Below, one piece after another: positions 1 through 5,760 of a stretch of DNA of 7,819 nt. Position numbers and translations under genes: made by a program. The notes under the pieces were generated by a model. The model was not told where the DNA came from. It did no database searches and saw only the letters and a program-made list of their open reading frames with translations. The stretch is taken from the NCBI GenBank assembly GCA_021785795.1, contig JAJYEK010000172.1:1-7819 (forward strand), given 5' to 3'. Source of the stretch: Pseudomonadota bacterium. GTDB taxonomy: Bacteria; Pseudomonadota; Gammaproteobacteria; Acidiferrobacterales; UBA6901. Position 1 is the first letter of the stretch; every line of letters begins with the position of its first letter.

Positions 1-316
1 CACCGGATTCAAGCACTCGCTCGAACACCACCCGCTCGAGGCGCCCTGGTTCTACGGCGTGTACACCGCCATCATCGTTGCTGGTGCCCTGGCCGTGGTG
101 CTGATTCCCAACCTGGTGACGCTGGACATCACGGTGGAAGTGATGAATGCGTTTCTGCTGCCCATGGTGCTGGGCTTTCTGGTGGCGCTGGCCGTCAAGG
201 CCCTTCCCAAGGGACACCGGATCAGCGGCGGGTATTTCTGGCTGGTCACCGCCATCGCAACGCTTTCGGCCGGGCTGGGCGTGTACGGCGCGTTGACGAC
301 CTTGCCGGGATTCTGA
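1..316 (+). CDS. NRAMP-family divalent metal ion transporter, C-terminal part (5' end outside window)
   Basis: The open frame runs in from the left edge (first full codon at base 2) and ends at TGA 314-316, giving the last 104 residues. The visible part has a loop with charged and His residues followed by about three hydrophobic segments, roughly residues 20-40, 47-68 and 80-100. The segment order and the VMNAFLLPMVLGFLVALA stretch resemble the 'VxNxxLLPfvL' helix near the C-terminus of NRAMP/MntH-type Mn2+/Fe2+ transporters, which are inner-membrane proteins coupled to protons. The core metal-binding motif of the first helix lies outside the window, so substrate cannot be judged. GTG at 59 is internal to the gene, not a start. 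The frame is clean to the stop and is followed by a GC-rich hairpin. Another multi-pass transporter of the same fold cannot be excluded from this fragment. Confidence 0.7.
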   Translation, partial: TGFKHSLEHHPLEAPWFYGVYTAIIVAGALAVVLIPNLVTLDITVEVMNAFLLPMVLGFLVALAVKALPKGHRISGGYFWLVTAIATLSAGLGVYGALTTLPGF

Positions 317-331
317 CCGGAATTCCCGCCT

Positions 332-355
332 GCCCCGTACGGGGCGGTTTGTTCC
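332..355 (+). terminator. possible terminator after the NRAMP gene
   Basis: A perfect palindrome, GCCCCGTACGGGGC (332-345), starts 15 bases after the NRAMP stop codon and is followed by the T-rich stretch GGTTTGTT. The palindrome has almost no loop as written and the T-run is broken, so this is only a weak candidate for an intrinsic terminator. Confidence 0.4.
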
Positions 356-384
356 GCGACCGGGTCAGGAATGCCGGCACGCTC

Positions 385-400
385 CGGCGCTGATGCGCCG
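385..400. repeat. small GC hairpin CGGCGC-TGAT-GCGCCG
   Basis: A perfect 6-bp inverted repeat with a 4-base loop lies between the NRAMP gene and the IS66 remnant. It has no T-run and its role is unknown. It may be part of the transporter transcript end or of the left border of the IS66 scar. Confidence 0.3.
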
Positions 401-480
401 CATCGAGCGGGTGGCTGCGGCTAAGAATTGTCGGAATCCGCCGGCACTGCCGCAGCCCCGAGCACGGCACGACGCACCGG

Positions 481-921
481 CGCCGCCAGCAGCGGCAAAA
501 GGACCAGGCGATTCAAAGCCGAGACCAGACGATCTGGCTCCTCATCGAACAGGTCCGTCTTCTCAAGCACAAGTCCTTCGGCAGAACCAGTGAACACTTA
601 AGCCCCAACCAGCTCGCAATGCTCTTCAATGAAGTCGAGGCTGCGAGTTCCGCACAGGCATCTGCGGCCGACAGCGCGGCCGGAGCCGAAGTCGCCGGCA
701 ACGCACCCATCACCGACACGGTCACCCGCCGCAAACCGGGCGGCCGACGCAGCCTGTCACCGGCACTGCCGCGCGTCACCGTGACCCGCGATCTTCCCGA
801 GGCCGAGAGGGTGTGTCCGAAGGATGGAAATGCCCTGCACCGCATCGGTGAAGTGGTGAGCGAGCAGCTCGACATCGTCCCGATACCGATTCGGGTCATC
901 CGCCATGTGCGGCATTCCTAA
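481..921 (+). pseudogene. IS66-family transposase (TnpC) N-terminal remnant
   Basis: The frame is open from 394 but has no credible start; its first ATG (619) is internal to the homology. From 481 it matches the N-terminal part of IS66 TnpC in order: a coiled-coil-like stretch rich in Gln/Arg/Leu (481-570), the HKSFGRTSEHLSPNQLAMLF block (the FGRxSE motif, about 571-630), an Ala/Thr-rich linker, the RRKPGGRRSLSPALPRV block (about 727-780), then DLPEAERVCP and the IGEVVSEQLDIVPIPIRVIRHVR block. Family members continue at this point into a Cys-containing zinc-finger segment and the DDE domain of a roughly 500-residue protein. Here the match stops at about 912, and the frame ends at TAA 919-921 after two unrelated codons. 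Roughly three quarters of the protein is absent, and no tnpA/tnpB or terminal repeats are visible. It is a dead fragment whose right edge cuts into the nuclease-like gene on the other strand. Confidence 0.85.
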
Positions 922-1401
922 TATGACGACCGCCGTATCCTTGCCACCGGTTGACTTCTGCACAGCGCCGGATAGCTCCGTTCCTTTGCGGCGAAATAGA
1001 TCATGAACAGGACTGCCCCGACCGCTATCGGTCCAGAATGTGCGGTCGTTGGTGACAAATAAGCAAAACCCTCTATTGGCGAATTTCTCCTGTACAATCG
1101 CTTCGACAAAAGCGATGTCGTTGCAAAAGTCGTAAAGTGTCTCAGGGTGACGCCCATTGAGCGGCACCTTTAGCTCCATGGCGACAGTCTCACCGTCCAT
1201 CTGCACAATAAGATCGAGGTTGGATTTCGCCTTGCATGTTGCGCCGGGCAGCGGAGTTATGCGGTATGGACGTTCAAACTCCACATGTGCACCCACCTGC
1301 CGAAAGTAATAGGCGAGTTCGAGCTGCAAAGACCGTTCGTTGTAGATCGCGCCACAGCTATCGGGCGGGCGCTGGAAGAATGCTTCGATCAGTGGTCTCA
1401 T
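757..1401 (-). CDS. PD-(D/E)XK nuclease-like protein, third gene of the abiE operon, 3' end replaced by IS66 sequence
   Basis: I chose ATG 1401-1399 because it overlaps the abiEii stop as ATGA; an in-frame ATG at 1443 would lie inside abiEii. Residues 1-162 look genuine: an N-terminal helix with NERSLQLELAYYF (Glu22 and Glu28), then SNLDLIV with Asp63 and VAMELKV with Glu76-x-Lys78. Spacing and context fit the PD-(D/E)XK restriction-endonuclease-like fold. A conserved-looking block (HPETLYDFCNDIAFVEA, then GFCLFVTND and SGRGS) follows. From about residue 163 the frame is the antisense of the IS66 remnant, so some 50 residues of the 214-residue ORF are not native and the true C-terminus is lost. 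The catalytic signature survives, but the protein may not fold. Metal-dependent DNA or RNA cleavage is an inference from the motif; I do not recognise a named family. Co-transcription and translational coupling with abiEii suggest it works with, or was recruited to, the abortive-infection module. Confidence 0.7.
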   Translation of the reverse strand: MRPLIEAFFQRPPDSCGAIYNERSLQLELAYYFRQVGAHVEFERPYRITPLPGATCKAKSNLDLIVQMDGETVAMELKVPLNGRHPETLYDFCNDIAFVEAIVQEKFANRGFCLFVTNDRTFWTDSGRGSPVHDLFRRKGTELSGAVQKSTGGKDTAVVILGMPHMADDPNRYRDDVELLAHHFTDAVQGISILRTHPLGLGKIAGHGDARQCR

Positions 1402-2261
1402 GTGATGGCAAACCGTTCCCGCATTTCCCCGGCTTTCGCCCATTCGGCGCCGGGTATCCGGTCGATTAGTTCCTTCATCACCCTGACGAAGGCTGCGTTA
1501 AGTGCTTCGTCGGTTAACGCCTTTGCGCGATCTGTCGCAAGCAGCGGGCGCATGTCGGTGAAGAAAGTCGGGTTGACGAGTTTCTGGAACGTGCGCTGCT
1601 GCGCCTCGGCCCTCGAAATCGTTTGCTCTGCTTTTTCAATGTAGAGCCGAAAACATTCGACGACCCTGGCCGCGTTCAGCCCCTCGAACACAGTGAGCGC
1701 ATAATCGAGGTCGAAAAGATCGCGGCCTTTGTTGCGTTGAAGCAAGGCCCGGAGCTTGGTTGCCAGCATTTCTTCCCGCGAGAAAGTCGGGATTGCGGCT
1801 TCGTCGATGAACCACGGATTTTGGACACCGAACCAAATTTCGATGGGGGGATCGTACGCTTCGCGTTCACGCGTGTTGATTTCAATCTTGAGCTTTATCG
1901 GGGCAGGTGAAGCCTTGTCTTCGGCTTCAACAGCGTACTTGAGCTTGGGCGCAACCGGGCTTTGATTGAAGTGCGGCTTGCCCAGCCACGGATCAAGAAC
2001 GTCATGCACGCGATCCAGTATCGGACTGATGGGACCGGCGGTCGTCCGCACAAGGTCGATGTCTTCCGAATAGCGCAGCGGCGTCGGAAAATGCAGCTTG
2101 TGCAGCGCCGTGCCGCCGCGGAAGCGCAGTTCGCCGCGCAGGAACGGATCGGAGAAGATGGCGACGAGCGCGCGGCTGATGATGAGGTCTTGTTCGACTT
2201 GCCTCTGGATCGCCCACGGCACCACGCTGTTCCAGGCGGTGATGTAATCCTGCGGGATCAT
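1398..2261 (-). CDS. abiEii: type IV toxin, AbiEii/AbiGii-family nucleotidyltransferase
   Basis: This 287-residue protein has the full set of AbiEii motifs. RGGTALHKL (residues 48-56) followed by SEDIDL (65-70) forms the nucleotidyltransferase GG...DxD metal site, with Asp67 and Asp69. LKIEIN (124-129) is the second core strand. ATKLRALLQRNKGRDLFDL (167-185) is the family's K-x-x-A-L-x-x-R-x4-RDxxDL motif. AbiEii-type enzymes are the toxins of AbiE type IV toxin-antitoxin systems; they bind NTPs, and relatives modify tRNA, halting growth and often blocking phage propagation. The start ATG (2261-2259) overlaps the abiEi stop as ATGA, and the stop overlaps the next gene's start in the same way, so all three are probably translationally coupled. 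All catalytic positions look intact and length is normal for the family, so it should be active. Assignment is firm; the cellular target here is unknown. Confidence 0.93.
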   Translation of the reverse strand: MIPQDYITAWNSVVPWAIQRQVEQDLIISRALVAIFSDPFLRGELRFRGGTALHKLHFPTPLRYSEDIDLVRTTAGPISPILDRVHDVLDPWLGKPHFNQSPVAPKLKYAVEAEDKASPAPIKLKIEINTREREAYDPPIEIWFGVQNPWFIDEAAIPTFSREEMLATKLRALLQRNKGRDLFDLDYALTVFEGLNAARVVECFRLYIEKAEQTISRAEAQQRTFQKLVNPTFFTDMRPLLATDRAKALTDEALNAAFVRVMKELIDRIPGAEWAKAGEMRERFAIT

Positions 2262-3085
2262 TCGTCGATCTCCGGCGGACGCCGAACGATCACGCGCCAG
2301 CGTTCATCGCGTTCGGAGGATGGAGGCGACAAGTCGGGATCGCCCGCCTGTTTGGGATCGAGTTCGACCCACGGCAACGGCCCGCGTACCGATAGTGCCG
2401 CGAACATCGCTATTGCTGTCTGCGGGTGCCCCAGCCTTTCGAGCAGATGCCCAAGGCGTTGCACGACCGTCTTCTCGAAAGCGCCTGACAGGGAGGCAAG
2501 CTTTTTGGGTTGCAGCCGTTCGGCAAGTTCGGAAAGCACCGTTGCAATGTTATCCAGACCCGCGCCGGAATGTGGATAGCGCACTAGATCGAGCGCCGTT
2601 AGTTCCGGTGAGGACAACTTCAAATAGCCCGATTGCGTCTTGCGATCCTCGATTCCCGCCGACACCGCCGCCATGTCTTTGCGGTATGAAAAAACGATAC
2701 GTGTCCGGCCGGCCTCAACGTCCGGCATGAGTTTGTCCGTGACAACCTGAAACGCCATAACGGCTTGGTGGGACGCGCCATGCGCCGCCGCCGCCGTCAG
2801 CAGCCCTGCATAATAGGGCCGCTTTTCGTAACGCATCAGGGCGTCGATATACCACTCCGGCGGTGGCGCCCCCGTCGTGGCGTATTGGGGTGGCACGACC
2901 ACATAGAAACCGCGTCGGGGCCGGATAAGCTGGCCGCGCCGCTGCAGGCGCTCGGCGGCATCGAGGAATGCGCCCCGGCTGACGCCGATCTCCTTCTGTG
3001 CTTCATCCGCGGAAAAGACACCGCGGCCCGTGGCTAGCAGGCCAAAGGCATAGGATGACAGGGCTGATCGCTTGATTCGTTCCAT
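2258..3085 (-). CDS. abiEi: type IV antitoxin, AbiEi-family transcriptional regulator
   Basis: This 275-residue protein is the first gene of the operon. The N-terminal part (about residues 8-65) is a winged-helix-like domain: helices around DEAQKEIGVSRGAFLDAAERL, then a wing RPRRGFYVVVP. The following block (residues 77-113) with EWYIDALMRY, PYYAGLL, AAAAHGASHQ and FQVV is characteristic of AbiEi antitoxins. Known AbiEi proteins counteract AbiEii and repress their own promoter by binding paired inverted repeats. The C-terminal half, with LELSELT-type helices around SSPELTALDLVRYP, is the antitoxicity domain in characterised homologues. The ATG at 3085 is the only start that preserves the N-terminal domain. 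There is no clear Shine-Dalgarno sequence; an inverted repeat sits 10-26 bases upstream of the ATG, so repression may act on initiation as well as transcription. It is complete, with no frameshift. Confidence 0.92.
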   Translation of the reverse strand: MERIKRSALSSYAFGLLATGRGVFSADEAQKEIGVSRGAFLDAAERLQRRGQLIRPRRGFYVVVPPQYATTGAPPPEWYIDALMRYEKRPYYAGLLTAAAAHGASHQAVMAFQVVTDKLMPDVEAGRTRIVFSYRKDMAAVSAGIEDRKTQSGYLKLSSPELTALDLVRYPHSGAGLDNIATVLSELAERLQPKKLASLSGAFEKTVVQRLGHLLERLGHPQTAIAMFAALSVRGPLPWVELDPKQAGDPDLSPPSSERDERWRVIVRRPPEIDE

Positions 3086-3094
3086 ACTTGATTA

Positions 3095-3167
3095 TCCGCG
3101 TTTAGAGCGGACTTATCAATATGATATGATCATAGGATCGTGCTCAAAAATCCGCGCCTGGTGCGGA
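3095..3167 (-). promoter_or_regulatory. abiE promoter/operator region with two TCCGC-N7-GCGGA repeats
   Basis: Two inverted repeats of identical design lie upstream of abiEi: TCCGC-GTTTAGA-GCGGA at 3095-3111 and TCCGC-GCCTGGT-GCGGA at 3151-3167, with centres 56 bp apart. The arms are identical while the 7-base centres differ, as expected for protein sites. The second repeat extends imperfectly into flanking A/T arms. The AT-rich stretch between them (3112-3150) should hold the minus-strand promoter; TTGAGC with TATCAT 15 bases on, or TATGAT at 3134-3129, are possible elements, but neither is strong. Characterised AbiEi proteins bind two inverted repeats at the abiE promoter, so this is the probable autoregulatory operator. 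Confidence 0.65.
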
Positions 3168-3236
3168 ATTTTCGATATGACTCTGTGAAGATTTTGGCTT
3201 TTTCCGCCTCCGCTCTCCAACAGGGTGAAAAATTAC

Positions 3237-3261
3237 GGGTATCCGCATTTCGTGATTGATC
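3237..3261 (+). repeat. left terminal inverted repeat of the ISL3 element
   Basis: Twenty-five bases beginning GGGTATCCGC match the reverse complement of 5418-5442 without a mismatch. The match stops directly after GATC. Confidence 0.92.
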
Positions 3262-3301
3262 GTAGCGCCATGTTTAGTGGATACAAAACCGCAATATGTG
3301 A

Positions 3302-3330
3302 TTGACGGAACCGATGCCACAGGCTACAGT
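3302..3330 (+). promoter_or_regulatory. sigma-70-like promoter for mntA-hepT(-tnp)
   Basis: TTGACG (3302-3307) and TACAGT (3325-3330) are separated by exactly 17 bases. The -35 box is one base off consensus and the -10 box two bases off. A start near 3337 would leave a leader of about 24 bases before the mntA ATG. The promoter lies inside the IS, so the module carries its own expression signal. Confidence 0.6.
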
Positions 3331-3360
3331 CGGGTTCAAACATGAATGGGGACTCTGCGC

Positions 3361-3651
3361 ATGAAACCCTCCATTGCAGTTCAGCAGCACCGGGAGGCCA
3401 TCCGGCTGATCGTTGCGCGTCATCGCGCCAGAAACGCCCGCGTCTTCGGCTCCGTGCTCCACGGCGAGGACACTGAGGACAGCGATTTGGACATCCTCAT
3501 CGACACCACCGAGGAAACCTCTCTCTTCGACATTGGGGCTATCCAGGCGGAATTGACGGAACTCCTTGGGGTGGATGTCGATGTGTTGACCCCAGGGGCG
3601 TTGCCCGACAGGTGGAAAATGGACGTGCTGAATGAGGCGCGGGCCATATGA
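3361..3651 (+). CDS. mntA: MNT-domain nucleotidyltransferase antitoxin (MntA-like), passenger of the ISL3 element
   Basis: This is a 96-residue minimal nucleotidyltransferase. Residues 30-44 give the hallmark GSX10DXD: Gly30-Ser31, ten residues, Asp42-Leu-Asp44. A third acidic residue in VDVDVLT (Asp72/Asp74) completes the metal site. In type VII HepT/MntA systems this enzyme neutralises the HEPN toxin by adding AMP to the Tyr of its RX4HXY motif. I prefer ATG 3361 over the in-frame ATG 3346 because GGGGA (3348-3352) sits 8 bases upstream of 3361 as a ribosome binding site. The stop overlaps the hepT start as ATGA (3648-3651), typical of this gene pair. It is intact, in contrast to its partner. 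Length and motifs fit the family well; direct evidence for the AMPylation target is lacking because the partner's reading frame is broken just before that Tyr. Confidence 0.9.
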   Translation: MKPSIAVQQHREAIRLIVARHRARNARVFGSVLHGEDTEDSDLDILIDTTEETSLFDIGAIQAELTELLGVDVDVLTPGALPDRWKMDVLNEARAI

Positions 3652-4035
3652 ATCGGCGGGACAGGCTGGCGCTGAGAGACTACCTGGAGCACATCCAGCA
3701 GGCCATCGGTCGTATCCAGCGGTATCTGGCCGATATCGACCGCGCCGGATTCCTCGCCAACGAAGAGAAGCAGGACGCCGTGATCCGCAACCTAGAGATC
3801 ATCGGAGAAGCGGCGGCCAACATCCAGCGGCACTTCCCGGACTTCTCCACGCAGTACCCAGACTTTCCCCTCAAGGCCGCTTATGGAACACGCAATGCGT
3901 TGGCCCATGGCCTACTTCAAGGTTGACCTGAATATCGTCTGGAAGACCGTTGAACGGGACCTGCAGGTGCTTGAAGAGCAGGTAGACGATGTGCTCCAGG
4001 CACTCAGTCGCGATGGGGCATCGACATCGTCATAA
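3648..4035 (+). pseudogene. hepT: HEPN ribonuclease toxin (HepT-like), frameshifted inside the RX4HXY motif
   Basis: ATG 3648 overlaps the mntA stop. The original frame gives 92 residues, helical and charged, ending at TGA 3924-3926 directly after RNALAHG, the RX4H catalytic motif (Arg82, His87). One extra base, around the CC at 3911-3912, then breaks the frame. Skipping it continues as YFKVDLNIVWKTVERDL..., the expected HepT C-terminus, up to TAA 4033-4035 and a total of 128 residues. The truncated product therefore keeps Arg and His but lacks the Tyr (position 89) that MntA would AMPylate, plus the last 40 residues that complete the HEPN helical bundle. HepT proteins are RNases acting as toxins or defence effectors. 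Loss of the C-terminal helices most likely inactivates it. A sequencing error or programmed +1 slip are alternatives; nothing in the local sequence is a known slippery site. Confidence 0.85.
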
Positions 4036-4074
4036 AGAAGGACAGCGAGCCAAGCGCAACTGGCGACCGTAATC

Positions 4075-5412
4075 ATGCCTCGTAACATCCTCAACCTCTC
4101 ATCCTACGCCATTGCGCGCATCGAGGAAGACGAACACGACTACCACATCTGGGCCGAGGCGGCGGCGCACCCCTCGACCTGCCAGCGCTGCGGCCACGGG
4201 GAAGTCGTAGGGTTCGGCCGACGCGAGCAGCTTGTCCGCGACCTCCCCATGCACGGCAAGCGGGTAGGCATCTGCGTCGATACCCGGCGTTACCGTTGCA
4301 GGCAGTGCGGCAAAACCTTCTACGAACGGCTGCCGGCCGTTGACGAGCGTCGGATGATGACTACGCGCCTGATCGAGTGGGTCGGCAAGCAGTCCGTTAA
4401 GCGTCTGTTCGCCCACTTGGCGGAAGAGGTCGGCCTGGCCGAGAACACGGTCAAGAATGTCTTCCGCGACTACATCAACGAACTGGAACGGACCGTCCGG
4501 TTCGAGGTGCCCCGGTGGTTGGGGATCGACGAAATCCATATCATCCGCAAGCCGCGCTGCATCATCTCGAATATCGAGCACAACACGGCTGTCGAGGTAC
4601 TGCCCGACCGGGCCAAGCGGACCGTGATGACCTACTTCCAGGGCCTCAAGGGCCGGGAGAAGGTCCGTTACGTGGCCATGGACATGTGGAATCCGTACCG
4701 GGAGTCCGTTCAGACCCTCATACCACAGGCGACCATCGTGATCGACAAATTCCATGTGGTCCGGATGGCGAATGAGGCGCTGGAAAGCGTCCGCAAGGCG
4801 CAGCGGGCCGAGCTATCCACCCGCCAGCGCCGAGGTCTAATGCACGATCGTTTCGTGCTGCTCAAGCGTCGCGCCGACCTGACCGATGAGGAATACTTGA
4901 AGCTCACCGGCTGGACGGCCAACTATCCCGCCCTGGGCGCAGCCTACGACGCCAAAGAGGCGTTCTACGGCATTTGGGACATGGAGAACCGTCCAGAGGC
5001 GGAGCGAGCCTATAACGTATGGAAGAGCGGCCTGACAGCGGATATGAGGGAGGCGTTCCACCCGTTGATCAGGGCGGTCGATAACTGGCATCCGCATATC
5101 TTCGCCTACTTCGACCATCGGGTGACCGATGCCTATACCGAATCGCTCAACAATCTGATTCGGGTGATGAACCGGTTAGGACGCGGCTACAGCTTTGAGG
5201 CCCTGAGAGCAAAAATCCTCTTCTCTGAGGGCGCGCACAAGGTCAAGCGACCCTCTTTCCAGCGCTGCAACCAGACGCCAGCGATGGGCGATTCCATGAT
5301 GGAGAGTTGGGACCGCATGGAAACCTTTGCGCAAATGAGCAATGACGAGCCAATCAATTATGGTGCCGAAATATCAGCACTGGTGCGGATGATAGGAGAA
5401 GGGGTTATTTGA
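4075..5412 (+). CDS. tnp: ISL3-family transposase, complete
   Basis: This 445-residue protein is of normal ISL3 length. The N-terminus has a zinc-binding pair, CQRCG (Cys36/Cys39) and CRQCG (Cys75/Cys78), followed by a helix-turn-helix-like region (about 110-135). The DDE catalytic domain follows: Asp152 in LGIDEIH, Asp224 in VIDKFHVV and Glu356 in TDAYTESLNNLIR, with the helical insertion between the second Asp and Glu typical of the family. All catalytic residues are present and no frameshift is seen, so the element could still move. The enzyme recognises the 25-bp end repeats and catalyses cut-and-paste style transposition. ATG 4075 is the first start and lies 39 bases after the restored hepT stop; its ribosome binding site (GGCGACC) is poor. 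No separate promoter is obvious, so it may depend on readthrough from the mntA promoter, linking transposase and TA expression. Confidence 0.95.
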   Translation: MPRNILNLSSYAIARIEEDEHDYHIWAEAAAHPSTCQRCGHGEVVGFGRREQLVRDLPMHGKRVGICVDTRRYRCRQCGKTFYERLPAVDERRMMTTRLIEWVGKQSVKRLFAHLAEEVGLAENTVKNVFRDYINELERTVRFEVPRWLGIDEIHIIRKPRCIISNIEHNTAVEVLPDRAKRTVMTYFQGLKGREKVRYVAMDMWNPYRESVQTLIPQATIVIDKFHVVRMANEALESVRKAQRAELSTRQRRGLMHDRFVLLKRRADLTDEEYLKLTGWTANYPALGAAYDAKEAFYGIWDMENRPEAERAYNVWKSGLTADMREAFHPLIRAVDNWHPHIFAYFDHRVTDAYTESLNNLIRVMNRLGRGYSFEALRAKILFSEGAHKVKRPSFQRCNQTPAMGDSMMESWDRMETFAQMSNDEPINYGAEISALVRMIGEGVI

Positions 5413-5417
5413 CCGCT

Positions 5418-5442
5418 GATCAATCACGAAATGCGGATACCC
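5418..5442 (-). repeat. right terminal inverted repeat of the ISL3 element
   Basis: A perfect partner of 3237-3261, it ends GCGGATACCC at the outer border and begins 5 bases after the transposase stop codon. Confidence 0.92.
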
Positions 5443-5747
5443 AAAATATGTTGCCAGGGCTAAGCGGGCGGGGCCATCGCTTTGTTGACCGAATACGACT
5501 AGTTTCGTCCCGGTTGCCGGCGCGGGGTCGAATTGATTAACGTGTGCCGGCACTCATATCAGGCGGCCATCGTTCGGTGTACGGCCGCTTTTGCTCCGAT
5601 AGCGGCCAACCACCGAACATACGATCTCGCCTTCCAACCTTGGCTTGCACAAAACGGCGAATATTTTCAACCGAGATTTCCCATTAGGCCCGATGCTTTA
5701 ATGGCAGCCATTGGCCCAAGTACATGATTTTCTGACTTCCACGACTC
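5443..5747. other. 305-base non-coding stretch between two IS elements
   Basis: I see no supportable gene here. The stretch holds a 10-bp palindrome GTGCCGGCAC (5544-5553) and an imperfect long hairpin (5569-5625). It is probably the former continuation of the DNA upstream of abiE before the ISL3 insertion, merging into the left end of the IS1380-like remnant. No terminal repeat of the latter could be recognised. Confidence 0.4.
5569..5625. repeat. imperfect 57-base hairpin
   Basis: The left arm 5569-5589 (ATCGT, TCGGTG, GGCCGCT) pairs in order with blocks of the right arm 5601-5625, leaving a 4-base bulge, a 3-base mismatch and an 11-base loop. It may be a structured remnant of a mobile-element end; function unknown. 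Confidence 0.45.
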
Positions 5748-5760
5748 GGGAGGAGGCGCG

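Larger units (their letters stand above)
3237..5442 (+). mobile_element. ISL3-family insertion sequence with mntA-hepT passenger module
   Basis: The ends are perfect 25-bp inverted repeats, 3237-3261 (starting GGGTATCCGC) and 5418-5442 (ending GCGGATACCC), enclosing 2206 bp. Inside, in one orientation, are a mntA-like nucleotidyltransferase gene, a frameshifted hepT and a full-length ISL3 transposase whose stop lies 5 bp before the right repeat. The flanking octamers AAAATTAC (3229-3236) and AAAATATG (5443-5450) share only their first five bases, so the 8-bp duplication usual for ISL3 is degenerate or absent. Ordinary ISL3 members are about 1.2-1.6 kb with transposase alone, and the extra length here is the passenger module. 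GTGATTGA occurs within the left repeat (3252-3259) and again at 3298-3305, a possible second transposase contact. The element lies upstream of, and divergent from, the abiE operon. Confidence 0.88.

Noticed and set aside
513..899. 128-codon minus-strand frame over the IS66 remnant
   Set aside because: It is antisense to recognisable TnpC sequence and has no independent support.
1962..2579. 205-codon plus-strand frame across the abiEi/abiEii junction
   Set aside because: It is a shadow of two well-supported minus-strand genes; its translation is Arg/Ser-rich and low in hydrophobic order.
3093..3250. Shared TATCCGC-N-TTT between the proximal abiE repeat (3093-3103) and the ISL3 end (3240-3250)
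   Set aside because: The match is about 10 bases in one arm only, and the IS end is perfectly paired with its own partner 2.2 kb away. I treat it as chance rather than target-site mimicry.
3904..3915. Programmed +1 frameshift in hepT as the main explanation
   Set aside because: The context (CAT GGC C TAC) shows no known slippery sequence, in-frame stop at the shift point or rare-codon stall. A loss-of-function indel or read error is simpler.
4099..4755. 218-codon open frame on the minus strand inside the ISL3 transposase gene
   Set aside because: It is antisense to an intact, motif-rich transposase, with no ribosome binding site or family resemblance. Long antisense frames are common in GC-rich genes.
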